In this document: piece by piece, positions 1 through 9,800 of the stretch | Layout of the letters: each line of letters begins with the position of its first letter | Position numbering within the stretch: position 1 is the first letter of the stretch | DNA from: Hyperoodon ampullatus | Lineage: Eukaryota > Chordata > Mammalia > Artiodactyla > Ziphiidae | Direction: 5' to 3' | Assembly (NCBI GenBank): GCA_949752795.1 | Contig: OX457058.1 | Span: 154,638,353 to 154,702,352, forward strand | DNA length: 64,000 bases | The notes under the pieces: model-generated | Seen by the model: the letters and a program-made list of their open reading frames with translations, nothing else | What the model was told of the DNA's origin: nothing | Database searches by the model: none | Translations under genes and position numbers: made by a program

Positions 1-19
1 TCCACCACCCACTGTGGGA

Positions 20-200
20 GCATGACCCGGCAAAATCACTCACCCTCTCCGGATCTCTTTTCTCATCTACATGATGAAGACAATAGTAGCATCTGCCAGT
101 CCACCTCGCAGGGAGGTAGGTATCAGGTAACACATGGGAAAGAACTTTGCAGACTATAAAGTCCCACACATGCTGGGCACTATTTAAACTGTCCCAACAT
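20..200 (-). repeat. MIR-like SINE fragment, antisense
   Basis: The stretch reads in reverse like a MIR core: counterparts of the conserved phrases about following loss of counts, control of fever-like TCTCATCTAC and a CA-rich end are visible (TTTTCTCATCTACATGATGA). It is old and diverged, so limits are approximate. Confidence 0.4.
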
Positions 201-317
201 TTGTGGTTAGTTTTGAAGTCTGTTTGGAAACATATTAATAAAGGGGTGTAAGATTTTTACTTCAAGTAAAACTAGTAGCAATAGTCACGCTTCCTCTTGG
301 CTTTTACTGAGTGTTTG

Positions 318-775
318 TGGTGGGACGGACGGTCTTCTCTGGCTCTCTCTTGCTCTACAGACCTTTCAGGGTACGCCAAGAATGCAAGGTCCTAGCTGCT
401 CTTTACTCAGGCCACTTCTCAGGGTTATGCTTGCAGCAACCTTGAGGAAGACACCACGTCTCCCTCTCGGACAGAGAGCAGTCTTGTTTACTGCTTATTA
501 TAAAACAGCAGATTCCCCAAGATCAATACTCCTCAGCTGTGATTCAACCCCCTGCATGTGCAGGCATTCATCCAGACTCAGGGTATCACATGGGACACTG
601 GGGGCAACGGGAACTGATGCCAACATACTGATGCTCATCCTGCTTGCTGTGCTGTGAGAAATAAAGGCCTTTGTCTCTGACCCAGGACTTTGTCTCCCGC
701 CAGCATCCATAAAACACTGACAGGCTAACTCATTAGTTGGCAAGTCACGTAAAAATAAAACCCCAAACCCTGACA
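318..775 (+). repeat. 5' LTR of the endogenous retrovirus
   Basis: It begins TGGTGGGACGGACGGTC and ends CCTGACA. It matches the 3' LTR along its length, for example GATGCTCATCCTGCTT here and GATGTTCATCCTGCTT there, and CTGACCCAGGA in both. It keeps an AATAAA signal at about 661. The sequence just after 775 (TTTGGTGACAAG) is where a primer-binding site would sit; I could not assign its tRNA. Confidence 0.8.
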
Positions 776-1439
776 GTTTTGGTGACAAGCATAGGATGCT
801 AGTCATAGCTTTCCTTAAGAGAAAGGACAAGGGCCATCATGGACTGGGTTAGGGGATAAGAGAAGACTCCCTGGAATCTGGTAGTGAATGCTCTTGCCCA
901 AGTGGTGGGGAAGGCAGGTAGTAAGAATCCCCCACGGTCCTGCCTATGAATGAGGTTGAGGGGAGAGAGGCAGGATTGAAACAAACCGTCTGAATGCTGC
1001 CTTGGTTACCGCCCACGGCCTTCTGGGCAAAAGGAGGAAAGGATATAATCACAACCCTGGGGCAATAAGCTAAGCAGCCCCAGCCAAAAGGCAAGATGGA
1101 CTCGGCTGATGAATCTAGGAGGCCCCAAAGCTTACATAAATGGTGCCAGCAGTAAGAACCTTGCTATTCAATGCAGAACTCTGGGTAAAATGAAAACATT
1201 GAAAGGTTCTCGGGTGAGCTGTGTGCTCAAGCTAAAGGTGTGCCTTGCTTAGAGGCTCAGAGCCACTCCGTCCCTCCGTGTCCCATGATCCCTCCCCCTC
1301 TGCCACAACCTCAGCTGCTTTAAAGAGTAAAATGATTACAGGTGGGGCTAAGGTCTCCCTGTCCCTAAAGAAGACTAAAGGCCATACACACCCATCCTAG
1401 TGTGGTGGGGAACTCTGGGGAGGAGAGGGACTCAAGCTC

Positions 1440-3400
1440 AAAGTCCTACTGGATACAGGAGCACCCTCCTCAATCCCTTGGAGTAGGAGGACTTGCTAGG
1501 CGCAGGGATTACCAAAGGTGCCGAGGACTGCAGGGAGGACCATAGCAGGGTGTACAGGGACTGAAAGAAAAAGCCCCTAAGCCCAGGTGCTCACCAGACA
1601 CAGGAAAGCAGACTGGGAAGAAGTGGTGCCAAGCCTGCTGAGGGGCTGAAGGAGCAAAAAAGCCTCCTCCTGCGCCCTGCATCCAGCACTCGCCACACCT
1701 CCCACCTGGGAATGGCATAACCTCTAGGTGGCTGCCATTATAGCTCCTGATGCAGGCCTATTAGACTTGTTAGTTCAAAGGGGAAAAAGCACCCAAATTC
1801 AACTGATACGGTCTGAGCCAAGTCACCAGCGGAGAAGGGAAGGGAAAGTGGCCTTGTGGGTAGGGCCCTTGCAACCACTGTTGTGTCTCCCACTGCTGAA
1901 GGCACAGTCGTATTTATCCCATATGTGTCCAAGATTATCCCATTGAGAGACTGCTACATTAGTGAGAGGTGATCCTGTCCCCTCCCAAGTGGTCCTACAG
2001 AAATAATATAAATCACAAGATGAGAAAGGGACATTACAGCTTTAAAGATGGAATTTCGGGGCGGGGGGTTGGGGAGGGGGGGTCTTGGAGTGCTCCATGA
2101 TGACAGCGCCATCTGCTGGACATGGGCACCAAGTACACACCCTTTTAAAGGGGCAACTGTCAACCTACTACTAAGCTCTTGTTGAACTTGAGGGCCTGAA
2201 CCATGAAGACCTTAGGACTCTTTGGCCTGATACTGTCACTTTGGGGTGGGTCAACTTGAAATCTATGGCTAACGACGGAAGGGCTCAACAAGCCTCGCTG
2301 GTGAAATGGAAGTGGTATATTCAAGAGTATAGCCGGCCTGGCCCTAGAGGCATCTTGGTTTTTCAAGAAGAGGTGGCAGCTGCCCCTTTGGAAGAAACTA
2401 TCTTCCACTCCACCACCTGAAGCAAAGCCACTGACTCAGTGGGGTCTTGATTCCCAGAGGTTCCTTCTAATGTTTGTGCCTGGTTCACTGATGGTTAGGC
2501 TAAATTAAAAGCAGATGGTGTCCACAGGGCAGTAGCTATCATCCAGCCCCACTGACATTTCTGGAAGACCGACTGCAATAAGGGTTGATTGGCACAATGC
2601 ACTGAATTGAAAGTCATCACCCTTGCCTTAGACAATACTCCTAAGAAACAGACAAGTTATATTTTTATTTTCCCTTAGGCTTTTGCCATTGGCCTAACCA
2701 TCTGGTGTGTCACTTGTAAGGCTATATACTAAGAAATGTGAAACACCCCTCTTCGGAGCCAAGAACTGTGGAAAAAAATCATGGCTGCCTACCAATGGGA
2801 CAATCTGGATCACTCATGTAGATGTCCCCAGTAAGGGCCAGTATTCTGATAAGACTGATTAGAATCAAGCTGCTGATCAAACCTGCACCATCCAGACTGC
2901 TGCCATTGCCACCTGGACACATCAATACACCAGGCATGGAAACACATCTACCACCATGGACTGGGCACAAAGTAAAGGACTATATGTCTCCAAAGCAGAA
3001 GCCGTTGCTACATTGTGGTAACTTGTAACTCCTGCCAAAAGTTGGCATGTTTGTCTTGCAGTAAAGGAAGCCACATTGCGTGGGGTATTGACCACTCCAA
3101 GGAAACTGATTGTATTAGGACTTTGTTCCGTGTTTCAGGCTATCACTGGTGCCCCACTGCTGTTGACACCGTTTCGGGTTAGTGTTGATGATGCTGTTCC
3201 AGTCCAATCATCTGACTCTAGATATATCACTGCGGCCCTTGAAACTAAACTGTGCTGTGTTTTCAGCTTTCCAAACCATCTACAGTCTGACAATGGTACA
3301 CCTTTTTTTTTTTCTTTTTTTTTGCAATGGCTGAATAGCCAAAAATCTGATGACATTCCACACTCCAGACCATCCTCAGGTATCTGATATTGTCAAGCAC
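1440..3400 (+). pseudogene. Degenerate retroviral pol relics (protease, RNase H, integrase)
   Basis: Three short signatures lie in the order expected of pol. They are protease DTGA (about 1452-1463), RNase H WFTDG (2481-2495) followed by an AQCTELK-like helix near 2600, and integrase LQSDNGT (3280-3300). They lie in different frames and are separated by in-frame stops. A poly-T run at 3302-3324 interrupts the integrase relic just after SDNGT. No functional enzyme can be encoded. Confidence 0.65.
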
Positions 3401-4954
3401 TGAACAGTCTTCTCAAAAAGATTTCTGAGTCAACCTCCCTCACCTTCCTCCTTGTTCACACACCTTAGTCAAGTAGTTTGGTCACCTAACTAGGTGTTCA
3501 TCTCCTCTTGGCCACCAACTGGGTAATGATCAGAACAAAAGGGGTGGAAGGTTATAAAAACCTATTTTGAAAATTTGAGATTCTTCCTTGACTATTCCTG
3601 GGCTCGACTGGTCTCCCCTAACAGCAATTCTGGATCAGCCTGGGGGTGCAGTTGGGGATTTATGGGATTCAAACTTAATTCTAGTTCAGTCACTTGGGTT
3701 TTCTTGTTGGAGTGACGTGGTTTTAGTGCATAAAGGTCACCTGGTGGAGCACACTGCTTGTGAAGTCCCGCTACAGTGGCTCACATGGGCCAAGGTGGGA
3801 GACATAATAAGTCTCTGTCAAGTTTCTTACAGTGTCCATGACAGAAAGGTGTGGATATTAGTAGTGCGCAATAATTGCAGTAAAGCTGAAATTACAGGTA
3901 CTAGAGTGGGACACACTGATTATATGGCAGTGGGAGGAAAGAAACAACCTTTCCCCCTGGGGAAGGAACATCTTAGGCCCCTGGAAATGTAAAGAGAAGG
4001 GAAACAATTAATGCTCTCTTTGCCTCCTAGGCCCAGCACCCAGCCTGGCAAAATACTAACACGGTTCAACTAAGTCAAGTGGCAGCTGTAGCTAGCAATC
4101 TGACCTACTGCTGACTCTGTTATTCCACTATGAAATCAGAAAAACTCACGTGGACATGGCCGGTCTTGAACTATCCTTATGTCCCTGACGACATCAACAT
4201 TAACTCCCAAACATGGACCTCCCTCGCATGTGCGCAAAAACACAGACTGGAACAACCTTCTGTTAGTATGACTGATATAAATTCATAAGCTTCTCCTGAT
4301 ACCTTAGGGACCTTAGGTTATGCCTTGTATAGTGATTGAGGCTGCAACTACGCAGTGACTCTCACTGCCCATGGGGCTCAGCCAAATCACTGTAATGATG
4401 ATCTAAATCAAATCTGATGGAAATCCAAATAAAATTTGACAAAAAATCCTGAACTGGAGTGATCTGGACTCCTTCAGGTAATATATTAGAATGCAGGGAA
4501 GAATGTGCTGTGGAATGTCTTTCCACTGGGCATGGGAGTTGCTTTTTAAATGGGACAACTCATTGTAATTATTGGCAGTGACATCGAAAATCAGAGGTCA
4601 GTCTAAACACCTGTGTACAGACTATAACGGATAACAGACTGGCCTTAGACTACATCACAGCTAGCTGAAATAAGACTTCCTGGTCCCTCCCCACCCCACT
4701 CCACCCTGCAACATACACAATTATTAACAGGGGGCTGGATCCAGCACCCCGGAGGGCACAGGTTAACACCACAGGTTGGCCTCACCCTGCTGTTTTGACT
4801 CCTGGTGAGAGCAGCCTTAATTAAATGTTGTATGAGACAAACTAAACAGACTGGGTCCCTGCCTCAGCCAGGTTAATCAGAGTAGCCAGTGGAGTTGCAC
4901 ATTCATGTGAAAATTTGCTAGAAGCCAAGAGAGTGTAAAATCAAGGAGTGAGAC

Positions 4955-5391
4955 TGTTGGGAGAGACAGTCCTCCATGGGTCTCTTGTACTTCCACACAT
5001 CTTGCTGGGTATGCGGAGAATGCAGGGCCTTGACTGCACTTTACCTGGGCCATTTCCTAAAGTTGTGTTTGCACCAAGCAGCCTTGAGAGATGAGGTAAC
5101 ATCTCTCTCCAGAGCAAAAAGTACGCTTGCTTTTTGTAAATTCCCCAAGCTTGTTGCTCCTTAGCTGCAAGGCAACGCAGTGTGTGCAGTCATCCACCTG
5201 AGCCCATAGCGTCACCCCGCGGGACTTCGCAGCCATGAGAAACTGAACCCAATATGCCGATGTTCATCCTGCTTCCTCTGCTACGAGTAATAAGTCTTTT
5301 GACTCTGACCCAGGAATCTCACATCTTCCGCCAGCACTCATGAAATAGTAACAAGCTAATTCATTAATTTCCAAGTAGGGTAACCCTGATA
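4955..5391 (+). repeat. 3' LTR of the endogenous retrovirus
   Basis: It begins TGTTGGGAGAGACAGTCC and ends CCCTGATA, followed at once by the duplicated host pentamer GTTTG. The polyadenylation hexamer is mutated (AATAAG near 5290). It is slightly shorter than the 5' LTR through small deletions. Confidence 0.8.
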
Positions 5392-5396
5392 GTTTG

Positions 5397-6115
5397 TTAG
5401 CCTGCTTGCTTTTTAGTCAAGGAGTTCCATTTCTAACAACCTCTACACTTTCTCCTCAGTGATACTGAGAAAACACGGTATCACGTCTTGGCCAAACAAA
5501 TTAACCATTTTCAAACTGTATAAAAATTTTTCTCCTTCGAGCTGGAGACTTTTTAAGCTTTTTTAACGAAATTTGACTCCTGCTCCTTAGTCCTACAAAA
5601 TAAAGCCTTTAATATATCCTCACAGGATGACCCCAGACCTGCTTTCTGGGACCCTTGTTATCATCCGTGGACACACAGGTTGTTCCGGCTCCCGAGAATG
5701 TGGTACTCAGATAGGAATGTTCCCCTCCGCGGAGGTCTGGAAATCCCGCAGATTAGGAACTCAGGCCTTAGGAAATTCTGTACTAAGAATTTCCAATTCT
5801 CCTGGGTCAGTTCAAAGCACCCTTAAAAGCTACCATTTGAGAGCCAGGTGAGACGCTGCAGCGTAACCTGCAAGACATGAAGATTGCTTCCTCAGATCCT
5901 AAGGAATCCCACTTTCACACACACCGGAGCAAAAAGATTTCTCTCACGGAGACTGCACCTGGGGAGAGGTAACCACCAGAAACCTGTTTCCCTTCCAGCG
6001 CGGCCCCGTCCCATCGCCTGTGAATCCCGCCCTCTCCCTCTCCGTGCCTCCAGACCAATGAGAAGGCGCGCCCCTCCCTCCCAGTTGCCATGGTGCCTGC
6101 CCAGTCCCTCCCATC
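5397..6115. other. Rest of POMT2 intron 1 next to exon 1
   Basis: Non-repetitive sequence that becomes CpG-rich from about 5980 towards the exon. I see no further gene or recognised repeat. Confidence 0.5.
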
Positions 6116-6121
6116 ACTCAC

Positions 6122-6369
6122 CAGATGTGCGGCGGCTGGTCCAGACGGTGGAAGCGGGTGGCGAAGGACATCAGCGTCACCAGGGCCAGCAGAGCCCACC
6201 GGCCGGGCGCCTCGAAGCGCCGCGAGCTCGGAGCAGGCCGTTTGGGGCTCTGCGCTGTAGCCTCGGTGGCCACGTCCGGGCCCACAGCCCTAGCAGGCTG
6301 GGACCCACAGCGGCCCCTCCGGGGACGCAGCTCGGACCCTGCCAGGCCTCCGCCTACGGCCGGCGGCAT
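6122..6369 (-). CDS. POMT2: POMT2 coding exon 1 (protein O-mannosyltransferase 2, N-terminus only)
   Basis: The family (GT39, with partner POMT1) transfers mannose from dolichyl-phosphate-mannose to Ser/Thr of dystroglycan and other proteins in the ER membrane. Only the first 82 codons plus two bases are in the window. The start (ATG at 6369) gives [20 protein letters not shown], which lines up with human POMT2. The exon then has a basic, Pro/Ala-rich cytosolic tail and the beginning of transmembrane segment 1 ([16 protein letters not shown], about residues 54-69), followed by HRLDQPPHI. It ends at 6122 with a consensus donor GTGAGT, splitting the Cys codon TG|C as expected. The rest of the gene lies left of position 1. 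The gene is head to head with GSTZ1, 446 bp between start codons. An in-frame upstream ATG at 6558 with no intervening stop could extend the N-terminus if the transcript reaches it. Confidence 0.93.
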
Positions 6370-6464
6370 CCTTCCCCTCCTCAGGATGGCCCTCCGGCCC
6401 GCAAGCACGCTGGGTCTTGCGAGCCGCCCCGCCAAGAAGTCACCAAGGGGCGTCTCAGGGTGCC

Positions 6465-6478
6465 CTGGGAAATGTAGT
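6465..6478 (-). promoter_or_regulatory. ZNF143/SBS-like motif 1
   Basis: Reads ACTACATTTCCCAG on the minus strand, a match to the ACTACAnnTCCCAG core bound by ZNF143 (Staf), often with THAP11. It lies in the POMT2 5' leader region. Confidence 0.65.
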
Positions 6479-6595
6479 TCCCTGCCCCGGCCTCTGGGCT
6501 GGAAGGCGAGCGCGGTCGCCGCCCGGGCCGCTAGGAGGCGGCTAGTGGCGCAGAGCATGACGTCCGGGCGGGCCAGGGAGAAAGCGGGCTCACGG

Positions 6596-6612
6596 AACTG
6601 CAATTCCCAGCA
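6596..6612 (+). promoter_or_regulatory. ZNF143/SBS-like motif 2
   Basis: Reads AACTGCAATTCCCAGCA, close to the ACTACAATTCCCAGCA form of the SBS element. It is centred in the intergenic promoter. Confidence 0.65.
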
Positions 6613-6815
6613 GCGCCAGGAGTGGGGGCGTGGCGGCAGGGCGGGGCAAGCTAGAAGAGATCTTAAAGCTCATTCTAGTCCAAGCCCTAGCTTTAGCGAG
6701 ACGAAAACGTAAGTTCTGACGTGTCGGGGTCTCACTGAGCCGGAATCGTCGACGACTCGGAGAGTCGCAGGCGCCAAGTTTCCTGGCCTGGAAGAGGGGT
6801 CGCCCAGAGTGCGAG

Positions 6816-6830
6816 ATGCAAGTGGGGAAG
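6816..6830 (+). CDS. GSTZ1: GSTZ1 coding exon 1 (MQVGK)
   Basis: ATGCAAGTGGGGAAG gives MQVGK, against MQAGK in human. The donor is GTTTGT, weaker than the GTAAGG of the alternative first exon at 9519. Confidence 0.88.
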
Positions 6831-9800
6831 GTTTGTGTCATGCATCCGGGGAGAGAGGCTCTACTTAGAAACACGGAGAAATCTTGGGGGCGGGGTCAAA
6901 GGTGAGCCGCTCAGCCCCGCCCACAGCTCCTACGGCGACTCCCAGCATGCAATGCGCCGCTCTGGCACCGCTCTGCACCTGCGCGCTACCTGCAGTGGCC
7001 TGTGATCCCGAGAGGGTTGGGCACGAGGCGCAGGGTCCTCGTGGAGAGTACCCGGCTTGGTTTGGTGGCTGTACCCTTGCTCTTTATCTGTCTCTCCACC
7101 CACCCCCAACCCCACTGGACCTGCTAGGGCTTCCAAGCGTCGTCCCTCGTCTCCCTGTTCCGCACAGCCCTGCCGGTCGGCCCGGCAGGTCTTAACAGTT
7201 AAATGGCTTTTCAGGGTTGTTTGCATTTTGAGAGCGCCAGGGGCGAGGGGAAGCTGTGGCACTTATAGTCATCACAATCACTTGGGGACCTTATTACCAG
7301 TTTTAATTTGCATTTCCCAGGACCAACCCCAGAACCACTGTTATCAATCTCTTTATTAAAGACTGAGAACAGCTATTGTAGCTCAAAGGAAGGTGGCAGG
7401 CCCATCAGGTGGGATATAGCATCACTTTAACAGTGTATAGCCCTCCCACTCCCAAACAGGAGTTTAGGAGTCTTTCTCGAAAATCATGTGTAAGAGACGG
7501 TTTTAAAATAAAATCTGCTAGAGTGGTGAGAATCCATATTTGAATTAAAAACAATTCCTCCAGGAGTGGTGATGAAATGGATATTTTACTTGGGCTTAAA
7601 ATTTAGCCCTACACATGCAAAAAGGAACATGGGACGGTTTATGCAGTTATCATTGGTAAGAGAAAGATCAGAAACCGCCCTCCAGTACATCTCCTGATGG
7701 CCCATAAGTAAGAAACCTGAGGGCAGGGCATTTACAGTGATTCTATGGTCACCCTTAGCCTAGGTCAAAGGTGTAACATTTAGTAATTAGGGAAGGCATT
7801 TCTTTAAGGATTCTAAGCTGCTGTCTGCAGCTCTCTAGTGGTTCCATTCTGTTTCAGTGTAGCTGCCTCTTGGCCCCAGGGGCCCCTCCAGCCTAACCAA
7901 ATAGGAAAGGGATGCACCCTGGAACAGGGTACATCCAGTTGTAGCCTACAAGGTCTTCTCCTTCCAAGGATGCCTGCTGCCTATCACTTGACCTTTGTGC
8001 CAGAACTATCTTCACTTTCCCCACGAAAGTTGCCTTCAGAATAGACCAGAACTCCCAGGGTCAGGAACTAGCTTGGGACGGACTGGGTTCCCACTTGTGC
8101 CCTTGCCTACGTAGAAGATGGAGTAGGTAGTTCAGAGATGATGAAAGCAAGGTCAGGTAGCAGCTGGGTGAGCTGGGCCATACAGCAGGGAGAGCGAACT
8201 TGGGTGAAATGTCTCTAGTCAGAGGGATGGTAGACAAGGGTGATCTAAGAAATTCTTTTGAGTTCTCCCTCATCCAAAAGGCTACATATGTGTCTGCCAG
8301 AAGATTCATGAGTGCTAATTACTGGTAACTCTGTTCTGGGTTCTGCTTTGAAATGCTGGTGACCAAGAAGCACCAGAGAAATTAACTTTGAGTCCCCTAA
8401 ACTTTAGAGGAGAGGTCACACACCCTGCTGCCTTCAGGGGCCTCAGGGTAACAAAAATGAGAGAAGTGGACCAAGTGGGGGCCATGGCAGATCTGAGAGG
8501 GCATGCCCTCTCTAAAGGGGGCCATTAATTGGCTCTGGTCAATTTTGCTCCTCAGGAAACTGAGTTCACTATCTCCAGATTTTTTTCCTTTTTTTAAGAA
8601 AAAATGGACAACAGGATTTGTATATGAAACAATGTGACTTTTAATGTTAGCAATGAATTGAAACATTTTTAAATACAGTATAGACCAAACAGAACACTGT
8701 GGGCTGCCAGCTTATGACCTCAGCTTTGGAGTCAGTGGGCATATTCCCCAGCTATTTTTTTTTATAGATTTTTTTTGATGTGTACCATTTTTAAAGTCTT
8801 TATTGAATTTGTTACAATATTGCTTCTGGGTTTGTTTGTTTTTTTTAATGTTTTTTGGTTTTTTTGGCTGCAAGGCATGTGGGATCTTAGCTTCCTGACC
8901 AGGGATCGAACCCACACCCCCTGCATTGGAAGGCAAAGTCTTAACCTCTGGACCACCAGGAAAGTTCCCCCCTCTGAGTCTGGCCTGAGTTTTCCAGATG
9001 CTATTTTTATGAGATCAGCTGAGAGTCTGGAGGACTGGTGGGTGGAATGTTGAAAGAGATGGGCACCAAAGCACAGAAAACTAGATTTCCTGGTCTTTCT
9101 GCCACTGTTGGAAGGAAATAAGCTATCATTTTAGGGTAACCCTTCGTTTTACAGATGAGGGAGCTGAAGACTAGAGAAGGTAGGGATTTGTCCCCAGTCA
9201 TGCGGGGCTAGTTCCTGCACTGGGACCAGACTCCCGGTATGGCAGCTCCCAGCCCACTGCACCACATGAAACTACTGCTTCAAAACCAGGCCTCACTGTC
9301 TGCCCAGGACACCAGACCTGGCTCCACCAGGAGCATAAAAAGCTTCCCCCAGGTTAGAAAGAGATGCCCTTTCTGACCAGAGTCAAAGTTCTCCTGATGC
9401 CTGTTTAGCCCAGCTTCCCCATTGGCTCATGGGATCCACCCCTTTAGGGTTCCTCCCCCTGCCCCGCAGTTCTGTGGGAGGGGACAGTCCCTGAGAGGCC
9501 AAGGGTCACCACATCATCATGGCCGAGTCTAGGAAGGTAAGGAGGGCACTTGCAGTCTGGCTGCCCCTTCGGGGGCCCCCTGGACATCAGGAATGCATGA
9601 CAGCACAGTTTGGAGCTGAGGGACCCCACCTGACTCCCAAGGCCTCTAACCCAGAGAGCTGAGTCTGGCCTGAGTTTCCCAGACGCAGGCCTGAGGAAGG
9701 AGGCCCAGCAGGCTGGGAAGAAACAGTGCTGGCCTGGAGCCCCCTGGCTGGGAGCTGTTGCCTCCCCTCCAGCGGGCTCCTGGGGCTGAGACCCCACCAA

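Larger units (their letters stand above)
318..5391 (+). mobile_element. Defective endogenous retrovirus (LTR-internal-LTR), inside POMT2 intron 1
   Basis: Two related LTRs (318-775 and 4955-5391) in the same orientation enclose about 4.2 kb. The whole is bracketed by an identical 5-bp direct repeat GTTTG (313-317 and 5392-5396), as expected for a retroviral integration. Internal relics appear in the right order. There is an aspartic-protease motif DTGA at about 1452, an RNase H start WFTDG at 2481, and an integrase signature SDNGT around 3283. All reading frames are broken by stops and shifts, and no long ORF survives. The region around 4000-4900, where env would lie, gives no convincing domain. 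The element is antisense to POMT2. A class I (gamma-like, ERV1) origin is inferred from the LTR form and the 5-bp duplication, and is not proven. The LTRs differ at many sites, so the insertion is old. Confidence 0.8.
6370..6815. promoter_or_regulatory. Divergent POMT2/GSTZ1 promoter in a CpG island
   Basis: The 446 bp between the two start codons sit in a CpG-dense, TATA-less block (about 5980-7060) with GC boxes (GGGGCGTGGC near 6625) and SBS-like motifs. The arrangement is the typical housekeeping bidirectional promoter. The exact transcription starts cannot be read from the sequence. Confidence 0.8.

Noticed and set aside
1..5400. Possible host exons in the first 5 kb (for example the 134-codon frame at 3588)
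   Set aside because: They lie inside the decayed provirus and have no splice signals or host domain.
6125..6712. Long plus-strand frames in the CpG island (195-197 codons)
   Set aside because: Overlap POMT2 exon 1 on the opposite strand and have no domain. Explained by low stop frequency in GC-rich DNA.
9470..9536. Internal cassette exon between GSTZ1 exons 1 and 2
   Set aside because: Joining exon 1 to 9470 meets TAG within the segment and 67 nt shifts the frame. Kept only as an alternative first coding exon from 9519.
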